Source: Nitrosopumilus sp. H13
GTDB lineage: Archaea > Thermoproteota > Nitrososphaeria > Nitrososphaerales > Nitrosopumilaceae
Length of the DNA stretch: 37,345 bases
Assembly: GCA_003724285.1 (NCBI GenBank)
Contig: RHFB01000033.1
Location: 1-37,345, forward strand
Direction: 5' to 3'
The notes under the pieces were generated by a model. It ran no database searches and was not told where the DNA came from. It saw only the letters and a list, made by a program, of their open reading frames with translations. Position numbers and translations under genes: made by a program. Of the stretch, positions 15,867 through 23,602 are shown in pieces; within the stretch, counting starts at the first letter, position 1; every line of letters begins with the position of its first letter.

Positions 15867-16874
15867 ATGTATGAGATATCCATGATAAGGGGCGATGGGA
15901 TAGGCCCTGATCTGGCGGACTCTGCCTCGTCTGTGCTTGGAGCGATGGGCAGGCTGGGAGCAGAGTTTGAGATTGTCCCGCTTGATGCGGGAGATGGCGC
16001 GCTCAAAAAGACAGGCAAGGCGCTGCCCGATGAGACGGTATCTGCCATACGGAATTCAGATGCGTGCCTCAAGGCCCCGGTAGGCGAGAGCGCGGCAGAC
16101 GTGATAGTGGTGCTGAGGCGCATGCTGGACCTTTATGCAAACATCAGGCCGGCAAAGTCGTATCCCGGGATGAACGCCCTCCGGGACGACATTGACATGG
16201 TCATAGTCCGGGAGAACACGGAGGATCTCTATACGGGAAAAGAGTTTGACCTGGGAGACTCTGCTGTCGCCTTGAGGATAATCTCCGAGGCCGCCTCTGA
16301 GCGCATAGCAAGGCATGCCTTTGAGACTGCAGAGAGAAGGGACGGGGCAAAAAAGGTCACATGCGTGCACAAGTCAAACGTGATGAGGATTACTGACGGC
16401 CTGTTTGCCAGTACGTGCTCCCGGGTTGCAAAGGAGTATGACATACGTTTTGAGGAGATGTACGTTGATGCGTGCGCGATGAACCTGATAAGGCAGCCGG
16501 AGAAATTTGATGTCATCGTCACCACTAATCTGTTCGGGGATATACTGTCTGACGAGTCCTCGCAGGTGGTGGGCGGGCTTGGCATGGCGCCTGCTGCAAA
16601 CATCGGGGATGACTTTGCCCTCTTTGAGCCCGTGCACGGTGCCGCCTTTGACATTGCAGACTCGCACATTGCAAACCCGTCGTCGTTTCTGCTGTCGATC
16701 AAGATGATGTGCGACTGGCTTGGAGCAAAGCACAAAGATGACGCATGCACAAACGCGGGCAGGCGGCTAGAGTCAGTGATATTTGACCTTGTAAAGTCCG
16801 GGGTCAAGACCCGGGATATAGGCGGGGATCAAAATACGGCGCAGTTTACGCAGAAAATAATCGACGCGCTCTAG
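15867..16874 (+). CDS. leuB: Isopropylmalate/isocitrate-type dehydrogenase, probably 3-isopropylmalate dehydrogenase
   Basis: The protein belongs to the beta-decarboxylating dehydrogenase family: ISMIRGDGIGPDLADS at the N-terminus, LYANIRPAKSYPGM, VIVRENTEDLYTGKEF, HKSNVMRITDGLF (catalytic Lys), TNLFGDILSDESSQVVGGLG (metal-binding Asp), and FEPVHGAAFDIA. LeuB oxidatively decarboxylates 3-isopropylmalate using NAD+. The neighbours ilvB, ilvH and leuA support this; isocitrate or homoisocitrate dehydrogenase cannot be excluded from sequence alone. ATG 15867 is chosen over GTG 15858 because the TATA-like box is 25 nt upstream and the protein then opens MYEISMIRGDG. leuC and leuD are not in the window. 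Its stop shares CTAG with the convergent gene. Confidence 0.87.
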   Translation: MYEISMIRGDGIGPDLADSASSVLGAMGRLGAEFEIVPLDAGDGALKKTGKALPDETVSAIRNSDACLKAPVGESAADVIVVLRRMLDLYANIRPAKSYPGMNALRDDIDMVIVRENTEDLYTGKEFDLGDSAVALRIISEAASERIARHAFETAERRDGAKKVTCVHKSNVMRITDGLFASTCSRVAKEYDIRFEEMYVDACAMNLIRQPEKFDVIVTTNLFGDILSDESSQVVGGLGMAPAANIGDDFALFEPVHGAAFDIADSHIANPSSFLLSIKMMCDWLGAKHKDDACTNAGRRLESVIFDLVKSGVKTRDIGGDQNTAQFTQKIIDAL

Positions 16875-17227
16875 TCCCTTCCTCTCCGGGCATCAGACGT
16901 GGGAGGCGTCATGGACCAGAAGAACATTATGAGAAAGATCGGCGCCGTTATGAGCACTGCTGCAATCACGGTCACGGTATAAAATCCTGGAGCCTGTCCT
17001 GGAATAAACGGGCCGGGAAATATCGCATACAGACACAAGACGGCGGCAAACACGAGCAAGAACTTGTTTTTTAGCAGTATCCTTTTCCATCCCAGCCGCC
17101 TCCTGCCGATATGGCAGTTCTTGCAGCGGCTCCCGTCGTCTGTCATGCAGCTAGTACAGCAGGTATTGTCGCAAAAGTAGCATATCCTGTCGCCAAATGC
17201 AGATCCGCAATAGTCGCACCTGTGCAC
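16871..17227 (-). CDS. Zinc-ribbon protein with two predicted membrane helices
   Basis: The 118-residue protein begins with a cysteine-rich N-terminus of about 40 residues containing several Cys-x2-Cys pairs (CDYCGSAFGDRICYFCDN, then CTSC, CKNC), likely binding two zinc ions. A basic stretch (GRRRLGWKRILLKNK) and two hydrophobic segments follow (FLLVFAAVLCLYAIF and VTVIAAVLITAPIFLIMFF), giving a small integral membrane protein with a cytoplasmic zinc module. No function is recognised. GTG 17227 is the start, with a shared TATA-like element 24 nt upstream. It is divergent from the NDH-2-like gene, and that neighbour also combines membrane helices with a zinc finger, so a functional link is possible. 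Confidence 0.72.
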   Translation of the reverse strand: MHRCDYCGSAFGDRICYFCDNTCCTSCMTDDGSRCKNCHIGRRRLGWKRILLKNKFLLVFAAVLCLYAIFPGPFIPGQAPGFYTVTVIAAVLITAPIFLIMFFWSMTPPTSDARRGRD

Positions 17228-17246
17228 GATGTATGGTTGGTGCCCT

Positions 17247-17255
17247 GAATTTATC
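17247..17255. promoter_or_regulatory. Bidirectional TATA-like element
   Basis: GAATTTATC is centred about 24 nt upstream of GTG 17227 on the minus strand. On the plus strand it would start transcription near 17278, giving a ~30-nt leader before ATG 17307. Confidence 0.4.
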
Positions 17256-17306
17256 TATCTTGTGCCTGTAGAAAGCACTATTACCGGCATTTGCAGTATT
17301 TTGGAC

Positions 17307-19175
17307 ATGGATGGCAAGGCACAAATCGTCAATTTTTCGCTCAGAAAAGAGGTCTTTTTTATCGCGCTCGGCTCGATGCTGGGAGCGGGCGCAATGCTGC
17401 TGCCGACCCTTCTGCCAAACTCGCTTAGCAACTTGTCCATCAGCTCTGACTTTTACACGTTCTGGGTGGTGGCTGCACGGGTGCTTGGGTCAGATAACCA
17501 CATCGTGGGGGTCTTTGTACATCTGAGCATTGCCACCATTATCGGCATAGTTGTCGGACTGATTCTCTACAAGACGAGCATGCTCAACATATCAAAGCTC
17601 TCAAACGGCATCGCATTCGGGCTGCTGACTGGCGGCATAGTCACCGTGGTCTTTACGCTTCCTGCGCAGTATTTCTGGATACAGCCTACGATTGCAGAGA
17701 TAAACAACCTACCTGTACAAAACGTGGTATTCTCAGAGGTGTTTTGGATCAGGGCGCTTGTATCCCACTTTGTGTGGGGGGCGACGCTTGGAATCGTCGC
17801 ATCGATACTCACCCGCAAAAAGGGGACAAATTATAGGTGCCACAGGTGCGATATCGAGTTTGGAAAACTAGCGACGTACGAGGCGCACGAGCAGTACATA
17901 CACGGCCCGGATAACCCGGACACAAAAAAGATACTGATCCTCGGCGGCGGCTATGCGGGGGTGGGAGTGCTAAACCACATACAGGAAAAGCTGCACAACG
18001 ACGTTGCCGTGAGCATAACCCTGGTAAGCGAGTCAAACTTTTTTCTACACACGCCAATGCTGCCAGAGATGGCCACCGGCACCATAGAGCCAAGGCACAT
18101 TGCGACCCCGATACGCAACTTTTGCAGGCGGGCCCGGTTTTACCATGCGCGGGTAATGGAGGTGGATACTGTGAAAAAATCCGTATCAATACAGCGCAGC
18201 TCTGACGGCGTATCTAGCGTCTTGCACTATGACTATCTGGTTCTGGCGCTAGGCAGCAAGACCAACTTTTTTGGCAATGAAAACATTGAGAAAAACGCGT
18301 TTACGATAAAGTCACTTGATGATGCAATCCGCATAAGAAACCACATAATATCCATGCTAGAGGCGGCAGACCAAGAGTCGGATCCCATAGTCCAAGAGAG
18401 GCTGGCCACATTCATGGTGGTGGGAGGCGGATTCTCCGGGGTGGAGACTGTGGGCGAGATAAACGACTTTGTGAGGGACTCAGTAACCAAGTTTTACAGG
18501 AATATTGATCCCGGGACGCCCAGAATAATACTGGTTGCATCGGGGGAAAAGATACTGCCAGAGATTGGCAACCTGGGGGTGCATGCAAAAAAATCCCTTG
18601 AAGAATCCGGGGTTACAATGTACACAAAGACCAGGCTTGCCGACCTAGTTGAGAACGTGGCGCATCTGAATAATTCAGAGCAGATTCCGTGCCATACGGT
18701 GATATGGGCGGGCGGAAATGCCGCAGACGACGTGATTGCCCGGATTGATACAGAGCATTACAAGAACGGCAGCCTGATAGTTGATCAATACATGAGATTG
18801 AAGAACCATCCCGAGGTGTTTGCACTAGGCGACTGCTCGTATGTGACGGATCCGCGCACAGGCAAGCCGTATCCCCCAACTGCCCAGCATGCGATAAGGC
18901 AGGCGGGAACCGTGTCAGAGAACCTGCTTCATGCCGTGCGCGGGACAGACGGCGCGTCCTCGTTTGTATATGATACAAAGGGATCGATGGCAAAGATTGG
19001 GAAAAAAGACGGCGTGGCGCTACTAATGGGGCGCGAGTTCCGCGGGTTTGTCGCCTGGTTTATCTGGAAGCAGTACTATCTGTCCACCTTGCCTACCTTT
19101 GAGAAGCGGCTCCGGGTGGGTCTTGACTGGTTTATAGATCTGTTCTTTCCTCGTGATATTACGAGACTTGATTGA
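17307..19175 (+). CDS. Membrane-anchored NDH-2-like flavoprotein with an internal C2H2 zinc finger
   Basis: From ATG 17307 the protein has 622 residues in three parts. Residues ~16-170 hold about four membrane helices (VFFIALGSMLGAGAML; VHLSIATIIGIVVGLILY; GIAFGLLTGGIVTVVF; LVSHFVWGATLGIVAS). Residues 178-199, CHRCDIEFGKLATYEAHEQYIH, form a textbook C2H2 finger (C-x2-C-x12-H-x4-H). Residues ~207-622 are a type II NADH dehydrogenase-like domain: FAD motif ILGGGYAGVG, NAD motif VVGGGFSGVETVGEI, second FAD motif EVFALGDCSYV, and the C-terminal amphipathic region LDWFIDLFFPRDI. NDH-2 enzymes pass electrons from NAD(P)H to quinone. The track start at 17229 adds 26 residues overlapping the promoter region, so I rejected it. 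The N-terminal membrane domain and finger are not usual NDH-2 parts. Confidence 0.85.
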   Translation: MDGKAQIVNFSLRKEVFFIALGSMLGAGAMLLPTLLPNSLSNLSISSDFYTFWVVAARVLGSDNHIVGVFVHLSIATIIGIVVGLILYKTSMLNISKLSNGIAFGLLTGGIVTVVFTLPAQYFWIQPTIAEINNLPVQNVVFSEVFWIRALVSHFVWGATLGIVASILTRKKGTNYRCHRCDIEFGKLATYEAHEQYIHGPDNPDTKKILILGGGYAGVGVLNHIQEKLHNDVAVSITLVSESNFFLHTPMLPEMATGTIEPRHIATPIRNFCRRARFYHARVMEVDTVKKSVSIQRSSDGVSSVLHYDYLVLALGSKTNFFGNENIEKNAFTIKSLDDAIRIRNHIISMLEAADQESDPIVQERLATFMVVGGGFSGVETVGEINDFVRDSVTKFYRNIDPGTPRIILVASGEKILPEIGNLGVHAKKSLEESGVTMYTKTRLADLVENVAHLNNSEQIPCHTVIWAGGNAADDVIARIDTEHYKNGSLIVDQYMRLKNHPEVFALGDCSYVTDPRTGKPYPPTAQHAIRQAGTVSENLLHAVRGTDGASSFVYDTKGSMAKIGKKDGVALLMGREFRGFVAWFIWKQYYLSTLPTFEKRLRVGLDWFIDLFFPRDITRLD

Positions 19176-19223
19176 CCACACATTGATGCCGCCCCACAAA
19201 ATTTCCATATTTTACCACTCAGT

Positions 19224-19231
19224 TTTTATTA
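19224..19231 (+). promoter_or_regulatory. TATA-like box for the 43-aa zinc-ribbon gene
   Basis: TTTTATTA is centred 26 nt before ATG 19253. Confidence 0.5.
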
Positions 19232-19252
19232 ATCGCTCCTGCTCCATTCTAC

Positions 19253-19384
19253 ATGGCAGCATGCTGCATTTGCAAGGGTCCTGCAAACACCCTCAAGATA
19301 GCTGACGGCAACCCAAAGTACAAGGGCAAGCCCGTCTGCAAAGAGTGCCAGGGGTACCGCAAGCTGCTACTAGAGACGAAATAA
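19253..19384 (+). CDS. 43-residue zinc-ribbon protein (too short for the ORF track)
   Basis: The ORF from ATG 19253 to TAA 19384 encodes 43 residues with two Cys-x2-Cys knuckles, CCIC near the N-terminus and CKEC near the C-terminus, about 22 residues apart. This is a classic short zinc ribbon, with the basic middle part LKIADGNPKYKGKPV. A TATA-like box is exactly placed for leaderless initiation. Tiny zinc ribbons of this type are frequent in these archaea and may bind nucleic acid or ribosomes; the role is unknown. Its stop codon abuts the stop of the convergent 78-aa gene. Confidence 0.75.
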   Translation: MAACCICKGPANTLKIADGNPKYKGKPVCKECQGYRKLLLETK

Positions 19385-19621
19385 CTAGGACTTGTTTTCC
19401 TTGAGCCACTTTTCATACATGGCAATCAAAGAGTCCACATCCTCGCCGTTCTCAGAGTACGTCACTATCACCCCAAATGTCCCCTTTGTGTCATGCCCCC
19501 TTGCAAAGTATCCCCAAAACGAGTCGGGCAGTTTTGCAAAGCTGTTCGAATCATGGGACACGCCTACGAGATTGTTGCCAATTACTTCTGCGACCTTTTT
19601 TGCATCGACAGGTTCTATCAT
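19385..19621 (-). CDS. Small acidic protein of unknown function
   Basis: The 78-residue protein starts MIEPVDAKKVAEVIGNNLVG and looks like a small alpha/beta domain. It has a first helix, a short strand, SFWGYFARGHDTKGTFGVIVTYS as a strand pair, then the C-terminal helix DSLIAMYEKWLKENK. There is no recognised motif, signal or membrane segment. The ATG start is supported by a TATA-like box centred 25 nt upstream (19642-19649). It lies just downstream of aspS on the same strand but has its own promoter, and is tail-to-tail with the 43-aa zinc-ribbon gene with no spacer. Confidence 0.68.
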   Translation of the reverse strand: MIEPVDAKKVAEVIGNNLVGVSHDSNSFAKLPDSFWGYFARGHDTKGTFGVIVTYSENGEDVDSLIAMYEKWLKENKS

Positions 19622-19641
19622 GGGGTTGATTCGTCCCGTTC

Positions 19642-19649
19642 TAATAAAA
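19642..19649 (-). promoter_or_regulatory. TATA-like box for the 78-aa gene
   Basis: The reverse strand reads TTTTATTA, centred 25 nt upstream of ATG 19621. Confidence 0.5.
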
Positions 19650-19654
19650 ACATG

Positions 19655-20941
19655 CTAGGGCCCAAGCCTGTCTGGATCCCGGGGGTATAGCACCACTTCC
19701 CGCACGTTGTCAATCCCGATAAGCGTAGTCATCAGCCTGTCAAGACCCATGCCCCATCCGGAATGGGGAGGCATGCCCCAGTCAAAGGTCTTGAGATGGT
19801 CTGCAAACTGTGCAGGATCCAGGTTTTGCTCGCGCAGGCGCGACTTTAGCATCTCCGTACTGTGCAGCCTTGTCCCGCCAGAGGACAGCTCCAGATAGCC
19901 GTACTGTAAGTCAAACGAGCGCGACAGCGTTGCATCCTCGTCCTTTTCACGGATGTAAAACGGCTTTAGCTTCATGGGCCAATCAGTCAAAAAATAAAAT
20001 CCAGGATGATTCTCGCCTATTATCCTCAGGTGCGAGTCAAGCAGGTCGTCTCCAATCTCCACCTTTTGATCTGCCTTTCGGAGCTCCTCTACGCACTCGC
20101 TGTATGTAATCCTCTTAAACGGGGTCTCTGGAATTTTTACCGTGTGTCCTATCACCTCTTGCTCTTTTTTGCAGTTTTGCCCCACGTGCTCGTACACCTT
20201 CATTATCAGTGATTCTAGCACGTCCATGACGTCGTCATAGTCCATGAATGCCGCCTCTATGTCCACGCTGGTAAACTCGCTTAGGTGCCTGCCGGTATGC
20301 GAGTTCTCTGCACGATAAAAGTTTGATATCTCAAAGACCCGCTCAAGGCCGATTGTCATCTGCTCCTTGTACAGCTGCGGGCTCTGGGCAAGGTATGCGG
20401 TCTTGCCAAAGTATTCAAGCGAGAACAGATTGGCTCCCCCCTCGCTTGCACTGCCTATTATCTTTGGGGTGGTAATCTCGATGAATTTTTTTTCTGCCAG
20501 TGTGCTCCTCAATACTTGTAGCACGTGGTGCCTCATCTTGAAGATGGATGCAGTCTTTTGGTTCCTCATGTCTAGGGCACGATGGTTGAGACGCGTATCG
20601 ATGTTGCTCTCCAGCCTTCCTATCGGGTCGACAGGCAGCGGATGCACCGCCCTGCCAAGTACCTCTATCTTTTGGGCCTTTACCTCGAAATCAAAGTCCC
20701 TGGCCTTTGTCTCCTGGACTATTCCGCTCACACTTATCACGCTCTGGCGGTTTATCTCGCCGAGATTCTCGTTGAGCTCGCCCTTTACTATGATCTGGGA
20801 TATCCCCGTCACGTCGCGCAGCGTGATGAATGTCATCTTGCCCATCTTACGCAAGTCCTCGATCCATCCTCCCAAGACGACATCCTTGCCTACCAGTCCG
20901 GGACTCAGCTCTGCAATATCGTGCGTCTTTACAAAGACCAT
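19655..20941 (-). CDS. aspS: Aspartyl-tRNA synthetase, archaeal type
   Basis: A 428-residue class IIb synthetase. The N-terminal OB-fold anticodon-binding domain begins VVLGGWIEDLRKMGKMTFIT. The catalytic core has the flipping-loop region SEGGANLFSLEYFGKTAYL, motif 2 with FYRAENSHTGRHLSEFTSVD, and motif 3 GMGLDRLMTTLIGI followed by REVVLYPRDPDR at the C-terminus. Length and lack of the bacterial GAD insertion identify the archaeal/eukaryotic form. Archaeal AspRS is often non-discriminating and also charges tRNA-Asn; the sequence alone does not settle this. The ATG at 20941 is supported by a TATA-like box overlapping the end of the upstream methyltransferase gene. Confidence 0.96.
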   Translation of the reverse strand: MVFVKTHDIAELSPGLVGKDVVLGGWIEDLRKMGKMTFITLRDVTGISQIIVKGELNENLGEINRQSVISVSGIVQETKARDFDFEVKAQKIEVLGRAVHPLPVDPIGRLESNIDTRLNHRALDMRNQKTASIFKMRHHVLQVLRSTLAEKKFIEITTPKIIGSASEGGANLFSLEYFGKTAYLAQSPQLYKEQMTIGLERVFEISNFYRAENSHTGRHLSEFTSVDIEAAFMDYDDVMDVLESLIMKVYEHVGQNCKKEQEVIGHTVKIPETPFKRITYSECVEELRKADQKVEIGDDLLDSHLRIIGENHPGFYFLTDWPMKLKPFYIREKDEDATLSRSFDLQYGYLELSSGGTRLHSTEMLKSRLREQNLDPAQFADHLKTFDWGMPPHSGWGMGLDRLMTTLIGIDNVREVVLYPRDPDRLGP

Positions 20942-20962
20942 GAATGTCTCCCGGATTCTGAC

Positions 20963-21868
20963 CTATCTAAAGTCATCGTCTGTCCCAATCTTTTTCGTAG
21001 GAATTTTTTTCCACTTTGGAACCGACCCCTCTACTCTCTCAAACTCCAGCGTGATGCTCTCATCGCGTATGTGCGGTTCCTCATCCAGTCTGGATTCTGC
21101 ATACTCTGCATAGTTTTTCTGTATGTCTATGCCATAAAACTTTCTGCCAAGATATCTGGCGACCTTTGTTGTCTGCCCTGCTCCGTTGAACGGATCCAAG
21201 ACCGCATCGCCCTCGTTTGAGTACAGGTTGAGCAGTCTGTATGGTATCTCCTCTGGGTACGGGCAGGGATGATTCAGAAATCCCGGAGGCACGGGTGCTA
21301 TGTGCCATACAGAGTTTGCAATCTCTTTCCACATGACGTCCTGGTTGATGTTGGAGAATGCATACTCCATCCTTCGCAGCTTGTTTTCATCCTTTCGCAT
21401 TACCAGTATTGACTCGTGCATTATGTTTGCCCTGAAATATGACGGATACGGGTGCTGGACAAAGCTGCCGGCCCTGTTTGCCCCTCCAGTCACCTTGTGC
21501 CATACTATCTCCTCGTGCAGTGCCCAGCCCTGCTCATACAGCCTAGATGCCAGCAGTGCCGGGAGGGGCTCGAGCGTCCCCTTGTTTATCTCGTTGCCTA
21601 TTATTATGCAGCAATATCCGCTGCTTTTTGTGACCCTGTGCACCTCTTTGAAGATTTTTGCCATGTCGTCAATATAGTCAGAGACTGATATTGAGAGCTT
21701 GCCGCGATAGTTCTCCCCCTTGTTTCCTTGTCGGGCATGCATCGAATAGTCGATGGCGTTTCTGTACGGCGGAGACGTGATGGTAATGTCAAATGTGTCA
21801 GAGTCGATCCCTGAGAGGACACTTACATTGTCCCCGCATTTTATCTGGTCAAGCTCCAACTCGATCAA
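20963..21868 (-). CDS. Solitary beta-class DNA methyltransferase (N4-cytosine or N6-adenine)
   Basis: The 301-residue protein has motif IV early (ITSPPYRNAID, residues ~30-40) and the SAM-binding motif I late (VLDPFNGAGQTTKVARYLGRKFYGIDI, residues ~230-255), the circular order of beta-class amino-methyltransferases. SPPY is more typical of N4-cytosine enzymes, but N6-adenine cannot be excluded. A target-recognition region lies between them. No restriction endonuclease or specificity subunit is adjacent, so it may be regulatory or an orphan from a lost restriction system. The start is TTG 21868, with a TATA-like box 21 nt upstream; no better in-frame start is seen. It lies upstream of aspS on the same strand, 21 nt apart. 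Confidence 0.88.
   Translation of the reverse strand: MIELELDQIKCGDNVSVLSGIDSDTFDITITSPPYRNAIDYSMHARQGNKGENYRGKLSISVSDYIDDMAKIFKEVHRVTKSSGYCCIIIGNEINKGTLEPLPALLASRLYEQGWALHEEIVWHKVTGGANRAGSFVQHPYPSYFRANIMHESILVMRKDENKLRRMEYAFSNINQDVMWKEIANSVWHIAPVPPGFLNHPCPYPEEIPYRLLNLYSNEGDAVLDPFNGAGQTTKVARYLGRKFYGIDIQKNYAEYAESRLDEEPHIRDESITLEFERVEGSVPKWKKIPTKKIGTDDDFR
20964..20972 (-). promoter_or_regulatory. TATA-like box for aspS
   Basis: The reverse strand reads CTTTAGATA, centred 27 nt upstream of the aspS ATG and overlapping the methyltransferase 3' end. Confidence 0.45.
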
Positions 21869-21885
21869 GAATGCGTGGGCTCTGA

Positions 21886-21893
21886 CTTAAAAG
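21886..21893 (-). promoter_or_regulatory. TATA-like box for the methyltransferase gene
   Basis: CTTTTAAG on the reverse strand is centred about 21 nt upstream of TTG 21868, a little short of the usual spacing. Confidence 0.35.
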
Positions 21894-21970
21894 TTTGGAG
21901 TAAAATTTTGAGATTCTGACGGATCTTTTGCCATCTCATAGCAGTATTGGTGTCGGGCATGCAATGACAA

Positions 21971-21978
21971 AATAAAAA
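21971..21978 (+). promoter_or_regulatory. TATA-like box for the ABC transporter ATPase gene
   Basis: AATAAAAA is centred about 29 nt before ATG 22003. Confidence 0.4.
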
Positions 21979-22002
21979 TGCCGGCCAATCCGTCCAGAAT
22001 CC

Positions 22003-22932
22003 ATGACCTTTCTGTCTGCACGTGGCCTCAACGCCAGATACCGCTCCTCCAAGGGCCCTGTATATGCGGTAGATGATGTAGACTTTGAGCTCAAAGACGG
22101 CGAGTCGATAGGAATTGCAGGCGAGAGCGCCTGCGGCAAGAGCACGCTGGGACTTGCAGTAATCAGAATGCTACCAGGTGCTGACATTGACGGCAGAATC
22201 TCCTTTGATGGCAAATCCCTCCTCGAGATGCCAGAAGAGGAGTTTGACAGGCAGTTTAGATGGAAAAAGATATCCATGATATTCCAGGGGGCGATGAACT
22301 CACTTGACCCCGTATTCACCATACGGGACCAGTTCCTAGAGGTGCTCAAGCAGCACGGTTTTGAGGGTGATGCAGGCAAGACAATATCTGATGCCATAAA
22401 ATCAGTCAAACTTGAGGATTCTGTCCTCAAAAAATACCCCCACGAGCTTAGCGGCGGCATGAAGCAGAGGGCGGTAATTGCAATGGCCCTGCTGTTAAAG
22501 CCAAAGTTTGTCATTGCCGACGAGCCCACGACTGCCCTTGACGTGCTTATTCAGGCCCAGATCATAAACCTGTTAAAGTCACTAAAAAAAGACGGCATGT
22601 CGTTTATGCTCATCACCCACGATCTAGCCGTTCTCTCTGAAATTGCAGACAAGATTGGAATCATGTATGGCGGACAGATTGTAGAGTTTGGCACATCTGA
22701 GGAGATTTACAAAAACCCCAAGCATCCGTACACCCAGGGACTGCTTGAATCCATCCCGACACTCAAGGGCGACCCTCCAAAGTACATCAAAGGGATCCCT
22801 CCAAGCCTGCTGGATGCGCCGACACGGTGCAGGTTCATAGACAGATGCCCGCAGGCCGTGGAAAAATGCAAGCAGCTTCCGCCAAAGTTTGAGACCGACA
22901 CCGGCTATGTCAGATGCTGGCTGTACGAATGA
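22003..22932 (+). CDS. Oligopeptide/dipeptide ABC transporter ATPase (OppD/DppD type)
   Basis: The 309-residue ATPase has Walker A GESACGKST, Q-loop IFQGAMNSLDPVFT, signature LSGGMKQR, Walker B FVIADEPT, D-loop TALDV and H-loop LITHDLAV. The C-terminal extension after about residue 240 (HPYTQGLLESIPTLKG, then CRFIDRCPQAVEKC and RCWLYE) is the cysteine-bearing OppD/DppD regulatory tail, which may bind an Fe-S cluster as in characterised dipeptide importers. It would power peptide import with a permease pair, a binding protein and an OppF-type partner, none of which are in this window. Either the system is scattered or this is an orphan ATPase. ATG 22003 is leaderless by TATA spacing. Confidence 0.9.
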   Translation: MTFLSARGLNARYRSSKGPVYAVDDVDFELKDGESIGIAGESACGKSTLGLAVIRMLPGADIDGRISFDGKSLLEMPEEEFDRQFRWKKISMIFQGAMNSLDPVFTIRDQFLEVLKQHGFEGDAGKTISDAIKSVKLEDSVLKKYPHELSGGMKQRAVIAMALLLKPKFVIADEPTTALDVLIQAQIINLLKSLKKDGMSFMLITHDLAVLSEIADKIGIMYGGQIVEFGTSEEIYKNPKHPYTQGLLESIPTLKGDPPKYIKGIPPSLLDAPTRCRFIDRCPQAVEKCKQLPPKFETDTGYVRCWLYE

Positions 22933-22963
22933 TCCCGGGATCGTGCCAATCCGGGAATCCGAC

Positions 22964-23341
22964 TCATTTGGAATGTTTCTTTACAATGGGGAGACAGGAG
23001 TCTATGATCCTGAGCATCTCTGTTCTTATCACCTTTTTGTCAATTGACACCCAGACCCTGCTCTTTTTTATCGCAAACGAGATGGTCTGCACCTTTTTTC
23101 TCTCCTCCCACACAAACTCTACCTCGCCTAGGTTCTTGTCAAAGAACCCCTCCAGATCCGTCTTTATTGCAATGTGTGAGAACTGGTAGTGCGTGTTCTT
23201 TTCATTTAGCAGGGGCACAAGATCCGACCTTCTCTTGTATGCCAGGAGCTCGCCACTTGGGCCTATCACCCCGACAAACCTGATAAACGGGCTGATTGCC
23301 ACTACAGAGTTGCAGATCTTCTCAAAGTCCTTTTTCGCCAT
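22964..23341 (-). CDS. Small archaeal protein of unknown function, possibly roadblock/profilin-like
   Basis: The 125-residue protein alternates helix and strand. It starts KDFEKICNSVVAISPFIRFV, then GVIGPSGELLAYKR as a strand-turn-strand, a helix, QFSHIAIKTDLEGFFDKNLG, EVEFVWEERKKVQTISFAI, strand RVWVSI, and a final helix. The 'xxIRFVGVIxxxGEL' opening recalls small proteins common in ammonia-oxidising archaea that I believe have a DUF6659/roadblock-like appearance, but I cannot verify this. No catalytic residues are evident. Start ATG 23341 is 28 nt from a TATA-like box. Confidence 0.68.
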   Translation of the reverse strand: MAKKDFEKICNSVVAISPFIRFVGVIGPSGELLAYKRRSDLVPLLNEKNTHYQFSHIAIKTDLEGFFDKNLGEVEFVWEERKKVQTISFAIKKSRVWVSIDKKVIRTEMLRIIDSCLPIVKKHSK

Positions 23342-23364
23342 CTTGTATGCCCTGCATAATTATG

Positions 23365-23374
23365 ATATTTTAAT
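23365..23374 (-). promoter_or_regulatory. TATA-like box for the 125-aa gene
   Basis: ATATTTTAAT (reverse ATTAAAATAT) is centred about 28 nt upstream of ATG 23341. The remaining ~200 bases up to the VTT-gene promoter hold only a poor reverse ORF and nothing else recognisable. Confidence 0.45.
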
Positions 23375-23570
23375 GATCTTTTGGATAATTCCACGCCTGA
23401 TGGCCGCCTGACCTTAAATACTCTGCACAGCAGCACGCTGAACCATGCGATGATTCCAGACATGTCCCGGATATCCACCATATTGCTCATCTCCTGCAAA
23501 GCCAGTCCCGGCGCAAAATTCCGATTAATTTGAAATCTGCGGCGAGCCACATTTCCAATCCCGTGCCAAA

Positions 23571-23580
23571 ACTAAATTAA
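23571..23580 (+). promoter_or_regulatory. TATA-like box for the VTT-domain gene
   Basis: ACTAAATTAA is centred 27 nt before GTG 23603, supporting that start. Confidence 0.5.
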
Positions 23581-23602
23581 TCCCCGCCACTGCGCAAGGG
23601 TT

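Noticed and set aside
20367-21220. 248- and 212-aa plus ORFs opposite aspS and the methyltransferase
   Set aside because: Both are antisense to genes with full motif sets and have no family features.
23302-23550. 82-aa reverse ORF between the VTT gene and the 125-aa gene
   Set aside because: Arg-rich, no clear domain, and it crosses the TATA box of the 125-aa gene; coding potential is weak although a short membrane-like stretch is present.
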